DNA from: Prado023 sp049688395
GTDB taxonomy: Bacteria > Actinomycetota > Actinomycetes > S36-B12 > CAIYMF01
Direction: 5' to 3'
DNA length: 8,268 bases
NCBI GenBank assembly: GCA_049688395.1
Contig: JBAVKQ010000125.1
Span: 1 to 8,268 of the forward strand
Shown here: positions 5,418-8,268 of the stretch, in pieces
Numbering within the stretch: position 1 is the first letter of the stretch
How the letters are laid out: every line of letters starts with the position of its first letter
Made by a program: the position numbers and the translations under genes
The notes under the pieces: generated by a model
What the model saw: the letters and a program-made list of their open reading frames with translations, nothing else
Databases searched by the model: none
Told to the model about the DNA's origin: nothing

Positions 5418-6835
5418 GAGTCGAAGCCCAGGCCCAACCGGTCGAGCGTGCGCAGCCAGAGGTTGCGCCGCCCCTCGTTGTTGTCGGCCCGGTCCAGGGA
5501 CCATCGGGTCGCGGCAACCGCCGGGCTGCGCAACGGCTCCGGCGGGAACGGGATCGGCTTGGTGCGCACCATCTCCAGGGCGGTGCGCCTGGTCGCCCCA
5601 CCATCGAGGAGGTCCAGCATCACCTGGGCGCCGAACCGGGTCGTGCCCACTCCCAGACCCGTGTAGCCCACGCTGTAGGCGACCCGGCCGTCCAGGGCGG
5701 TCCCCCAGAACGCACTGAACCGCGAGCAGGTGTCGATCGCCCCGCCCCAGCCGTGCGAGAACCTCAGGCCCTCGAGCTGCGGGAACGTCTCGAAGAAGTT
5801 CTCGGCGAGCACCGCGTAGGTCCGATCGTCGCGGTTGAGCTGCGGACCCATCGCGCTGCCGTAGTGATAGATCGCCTCGAACCCGCCCCACAGCACCCGG
5901 CCGTCGGCGGTGGGCCGGGAGTAGTGGAACTGGTTGTTGGCATCGCCGACCCCGCCGCCGAAGTCCCAGCCGACGCTGGCCCACTGGGCGTCGGTGAGCG
6001 GCTCGGTGACCAGGGCGTAGTCGTAGACCGGGATGATGAACGGGCGGACGCGGCGCAGCAGGTTCGGGTACGCGCTGGTCCCCAGGGCGACCTGCCGGGC
6101 GAGCACCTGCCCGTGCGCGGTGCGCACCGCGACTCCCGCGTGCTGCCTGCTCAGGCCGGTGACCGCCGAGTGCTCATGGATGCGCCCCCCCAGCTCGCGC
6201 ACCACCCGGGCCAGCTCCCAGGTGAGCTTGGCGGGATCGACCAGGGCAACCCCCTGCCGGTCGCGCACCGCACCGCGATACAGCGGTGAGTCCACCAGCG
6301 CCCGGGTGGCCGCGGCGTCGAGGAACTCCAGCCGCTCGCCGTAGGGCGCCGCCAGCTCGGGGAGCTCCGCGAGCTCGGCGACCTGGTACTCCTCGGTGGC
6401 CACGTCCAGCTCGCCGGTGCGCGCATAGTCCACGTCCATCGAGTACCGCGCGATCGTCTCGGCGATCGCATCGAGGTTGGCCCGGCCCTGCTCGGTGAGC
6501 TCGGCGAGTTCGTCGGGCCAGCGGGCCAACCCGTTGCCGAAGCCGTGCGTGATCGACGCGGCCATGAACCCGCCGTTGCGACCCGAGGCACCCTCCCCGA
6601 GGCGGTCGCCCTCCAGCACCACGACCTCGCGGCCAGGATCGGCCTCCACGGCCAGCAGCGCGGTCCACAGCCCGGTGAACCCCCCGCCGACGATCACCAG
6701 GTCCGCGGTGCTCGGACCGACCAGGGCAGGCGCGGGCTCCGGTCGGATCGGTCGATCGAGCCAGTACGGCGCATGGGTCAGGTCGGCCAGGGCTGCGCGG
6801 GAGGAGTCACGGACGCGCGATCGTGAGTACGGCAC
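5414..6835 (-). CDS. FAD-dependent DAO-family oxidoreductase
   Basis: The 473-residue product is an FAD-binding amine or amino-acid oxidoreductase of the DAO fold, similar in layout to gamma-glutamylputrescine oxidase. The dinucleotide motif GGGFTG is at residues 50-55, with Glu75 at the end of strand beta-2 to hold the adenosine ribose. GASGRNGGF (82-90) is the flavin-contacting loop. The C-terminal flavin motif GYTGLGVGTTRFGAQ is at 390-404. A C-terminal tail after about 435 ends in a Trp/Arg/Leu-rich helix. No signal peptide or membrane segment is seen, so it is cytoplasmic. The start is the GTG at 6835, with GAGG 10 bases upstream (6846-6849), a rather long spacing; the start is moderately sure. 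Being followed by mmsA suggests that it makes, from an amine, an aldehyde leading towards a semialdehyde. The substrate cannot be read from sequence. Confidence 0.85.
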   Translation of the reverse strand: MPYSRSRVRDSSRAALADLTHAPYWLDRPIRPEPAPALVGPSTADLVIVGGGFTGLWTALLAVEADPGREVVVLEGDRLGEGASGRNGGFMAASITHGFGNGLARWPDELAELTEQGRANLDAIAETIARYSMDVDYARTGELDVATEEYQVAELAELPELAAPYGERLEFLDAAATRALVDSPLYRGAVRDRQGVALVDPAKLTWELARVVRELGGRIHEHSAVTGLSRQHAGVAVRTAHGQVLARQVALGTSAYPNLLRRVRPFIIPVYDYALVTEPLTDAQWASVGWDFGGGVGDANNQFHYSRPTADGRVLWGGFEAIYHYGSAMGPQLNRDDRTYAVLAENFFETFPQLEGLRFSHGWGGAIDTCSRFSAFWGTALDGRVAYSVGYTGLGVGTTRFGAQVMLDLLDGGATRRTALEMVRTKPIPFPPEPLRSPAVAATRWSLDRADNNEGRRNLWLRTLDRLGLGFDS

Positions 6836-6930
6836 CGATATCGCACCTCAGGTCAGCCGCCCCGGGTCCTCCGGACGATACGGCCGCGCGGTCGGTGGTC
6901 AGGCACCACCCGGTGAACCGCAGCGGGTCG

Positions 6931-6936
6931 AGTGTA
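6931..6936 (-). promoter_or_regulatory. Candidate -10 element for the oxidoreductase operon
   Basis: Read on the minus strand this is TACACT, a good TANNNT match. A start about 7 bases further on gives a leader of roughly 90 bases. A second match, TATCGT at 6875-6880, lies closer to the gene. No clear -35 accompanies either, so the choice is open. Confidence 0.35.
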
Positions 6937-7053
6937 GCGATCGACTCCGCTCGGCGCCGGTCCTGCGGACCCTCGCGGTCGACCACCGACCACCCTCGCG
7001 CGAATCGACCCGGGCAGGTGGCTCGAGCGGAGTGCCGCAGCAGCGCCATCCAC

Positions 7054-7059
7054 TAGATT
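7054..7059 (+). promoter_or_regulatory. Candidate -10 element for the kinase gene
   Basis: TAGATT fits TANNNT and stands out as A/T-rich in a GC-rich spacer. Transcription starting near 7066 would leave a leader of about 45 bases containing the kinase ribosome binding site. No recognisable -35 hexamer lies at the expected distance. Confidence 0.45.
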
Positions 7060-7110
7060 GGGGCACGTCCACGATCCGCGCCGTGCTGGCACGTGCGCCG
7101 GGAGGTACCG

Positions 7111-8268
7111 ATGACCGAACGTACGTTGGGCTCCCCGTTGTCCATGCACGATCCCCGGCAGGTGGGTCCCTGGGCGGTCCACAGCCGCCTCGGGGCCGGC
7201 GGGATGGGTGTGGTCTTCCAGGCCACCGCCCCGGAGCACGGCACCGCGGCCCTCAAGGTCATCCGGCCCGGCCTGCTGGACGCGCCGGCCACCCGCGACC
7301 GGTTCCGGCGCGAGGTCGCGATCCTGAAGTCCGTGCGTGATGCGCACATCTGCCAGTACCTCGACGCAGACATCGAGTCCGAGCCCGCGTGGCTGGCCCT
7401 GGAGTACATCAGCGGGCCGACGCTGCGCGAGGAGGTGGAGGATCGAGGGCCGCTGGGCGAGGAACGCTGGTGGGACCTGGCCCGGGGGATGGCCCAGGCC
7501 CTGGCGATCCTCGACGTGCACCGGATCACCCACCGCGACCTCAAGCCCGGCAACGTGATCCTCAACGAGCGCGGTCCGGTGCTGATCGACTTCGGCATCG
7601 CCCACCCGGAGGACGCCACCTCGCTGACCGCCACCGGACTGGTCACCGGCAGCCCGGCGTGGCTGTCCCCGGAGCAGGCCACGCTGGACCCGGTCGGCCC
7701 GGCCAGCGACATCTTCGCCCTGGGATCGATGCTGTCCTATGCGGCCACCGGCCGCCCGCCGTTCGGTGAGGGCGCCTCGGTGGCCGTCCTGATGAGCATC
7801 GCCAGCCGGGAGGCCGACCTGGTCGGCGTCGACCCGAACCGCACGGCCCTGCTGCTGCGGATGCTGTCCAAGGACCCGGGCCGGCGCCCCACCGCACGCC
7901 AGGTGCTCGACCGGTTGCGCGGGCATGGCACCTCGCCGCAGGCCGGCCTGCTGGATGCCGCCCCGGCCAGCGCCCCGGGCCTGCCCCCGACCAGGCCCAC
8001 CGTGGTCGCGGATGCGCCGACGGCGGTGCAGGGCACAGACCCGATCGACGAGGCGACGGTCCTGGCGCCGTTGCTGCCGATGGCGGCGGCCGGTGGGCCG
8101 AGCGACACCCAGGCAGATCCCGGCGTGCCGGGACTCCTGGAGCAACCAGCCTCGGATGCCACCCGCGTCGCACCCCCGGTGCGGACCAGCCCCGCTCCCC
8201 CGCCGGTCCGCCCGCGCACCGCACCTCGACGAGCCGCCGCCAGCGCGGCCCCGCGCGGTCGCTCAGGC
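7111..8268 (+). CDS. Ser/Thr protein kinase (Pkn type), 3' end off the window
   Basis: 386 residues are visible and the frame is open at the right edge, so the gene is incomplete. The N-terminal kinase domain (about 18-270) has the glycine loop GAGGMGVV (28-35), ATP-anchoring Lys49, alpha-C Glu68, the catalytic loop HRDLKPGN (141-148), the metal-binding DFG (160-162), the P+1-region motif SPAWLSPEQ (181-189) and Asp200 in SDIFALG. All key residues are present and the HRD Arg marks it as activated by activation-loop phosphorylation. From about 275 the sequence is a Pro/Ala-rich linker with Thr-x-Val motifs at Thr297, Thr304, Thr316 and Thr351. A transmembrane helix and sensor domain often follow in such kinases but cannot be seen here. 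The ATG at 7111 is fixed by GGGAGG (7100-7105) with a 5-base gap. The gene is transcribed away from the oxidoreductase operon. Substrates are unknown. Confidence 0.9.
   Translation, partial: MTERTLGSPLSMHDPRQVGPWAVHSRLGAGGMGVVFQATAPEHGTAALKVIRPGLLDAPATRDRFRREVAILKSVRDAHICQYLDADIESEPAWLALEYISGPTLREEVEDRGPLGEERWWDLARGMAQALAILDVHRITHRDLKPGNVILNERGPVLIDFGIAHPEDATSLTATGLVTGSPAWLSPEQATLDPVGPASDIFALGSMLSYAATGRPPFGEGASVAVLMSIASREADLVGVDPNRTALLLRMLSKDPGRRPTARQVLDRLRGHGTSPQAGLLDAAPASAPGLPPTRPTVVADAPTAVQGTDPIDEATVLAPLLPMAAAGGPSDTQADPGVPGLLEQPASDATRVAPPVRTSPAPPPVRPRTAPRRAAASAAPRGRSG

Larger units (their letters stand above)
6836..7110. other. Divergent control region between oxidoreductase and kinase
   Basis: This 275-bp spacer holds no credible gene; short open frames in it lack coding character. 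It carries candidate promoters for both flanks. There are also several inverted repeats: an 11-bp pair at 6890-6900 and 6981-6991, a 10-bp pair at 6944-6953 and 7024-7033, GGTCC-TGC-GGACC at 6959-6971, and the 8-bp palindrome GGTCGACC at 6977-6984. GACCACC is directly repeated at 6981-6994. These may be regulator sites for the oxidoreductase operon, but composition alone can give short repeats here. Confidence 0.5.

Noticed and set aside
5311..5604. 98-residue N-terminal extension of mmsA
   Set aside because: It would add an Arg-Thr repeat and overlap the oxidoreductase. The family N-terminus and ribosome binding site both point to 5310.
3751..5718. 655-codon plus-strand frame antisense to mmsA, ending in a Gly-Ala repeat
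   Set aside because: Shadow of mmsA; the Gly-Ala stretch is only the hexamer tract read in another frame.
5307..5984. 225-codon minus-strand frame containing the Ala-Pro repeat
   Set aside because: Most of it overlaps the oxidoreductase in another frame and is Arg/Gly-rich nonsense. Only the final 36 codons, after the oxidoreductase stop, are considered.
6853..8145. 430-codon minus-strand frame over the kinase
   Set aside because: Antisense to a clear kinase domain; no domain in its own translation.

Overview
This is a high-GC window with strong G/C preference at third codon positions. It comes from an actinobacterium: it holds a full-length NucS/EndoMS, the mismatch-repair nuclease typical of Actinobacteria, next to an actinobacterial-style Ser/Thr kinase, and two genes appear to have leaderless starts. 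I cannot support a lower taxonomic rank.

Layout from left to right. Positions 1-196 hold no gene I can assign, only a C-rich tract and the promoter of the next gene. A small alpha/beta hydrolase (197-964, +) converges on a duplicated 3-hydroxyacyl-CoA dehydrogenase (1038-2813, -). A 22-position hairpin that pairs fully only in the minus-strand RNA lies between them. A 163-bp divergent spacer with a perfect 14-bp palindrome leads to nucS (2977-3651, +). nucS converges on mmsA (3745-5310, -), a CoA-acylating (methyl)malonate-semialdehyde dehydrogenase. Upstream of mmsA on the same strand is an FAD-dependent DAO-family oxidoreductase (5414-6835, -). The gap between those two holds a (GCGGGT)9 tract that reads, on the coding strand, as a 36-codon open frame linked to both neighbours by ATGA stop/start overlaps. 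A 275-bp divergent spacer then leads to a Ser/Thr protein kinase (7111 to the right edge, +, incomplete).

How the genes may work together. The oxidoreductase and mmsA look like one translationally linked operon. A plausible job is amine or polyamine oxidation followed by oxidation of the resulting semialdehyde to an acyl-CoA. The dehydrogenase at 1038-2813 belongs to beta-oxidation or hydroxybutyryl-CoA metabolism. Its two halves both keep the catalytic residues but carry different cofactor-binding signatures. nucS is a genome-maintenance gene with its own promoter. The kinase is unlinked in function as far as can be seen.

The most unusual structure is the hexanucleotide tract. Copy-number change by whole units keeps the bridging frame open, and the G-rich strand can form a G-quadruplex, so the tract could tune mmsA expression relative to the oxidoreductase. 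This is inference. No clearly new multi-gene system is visible.
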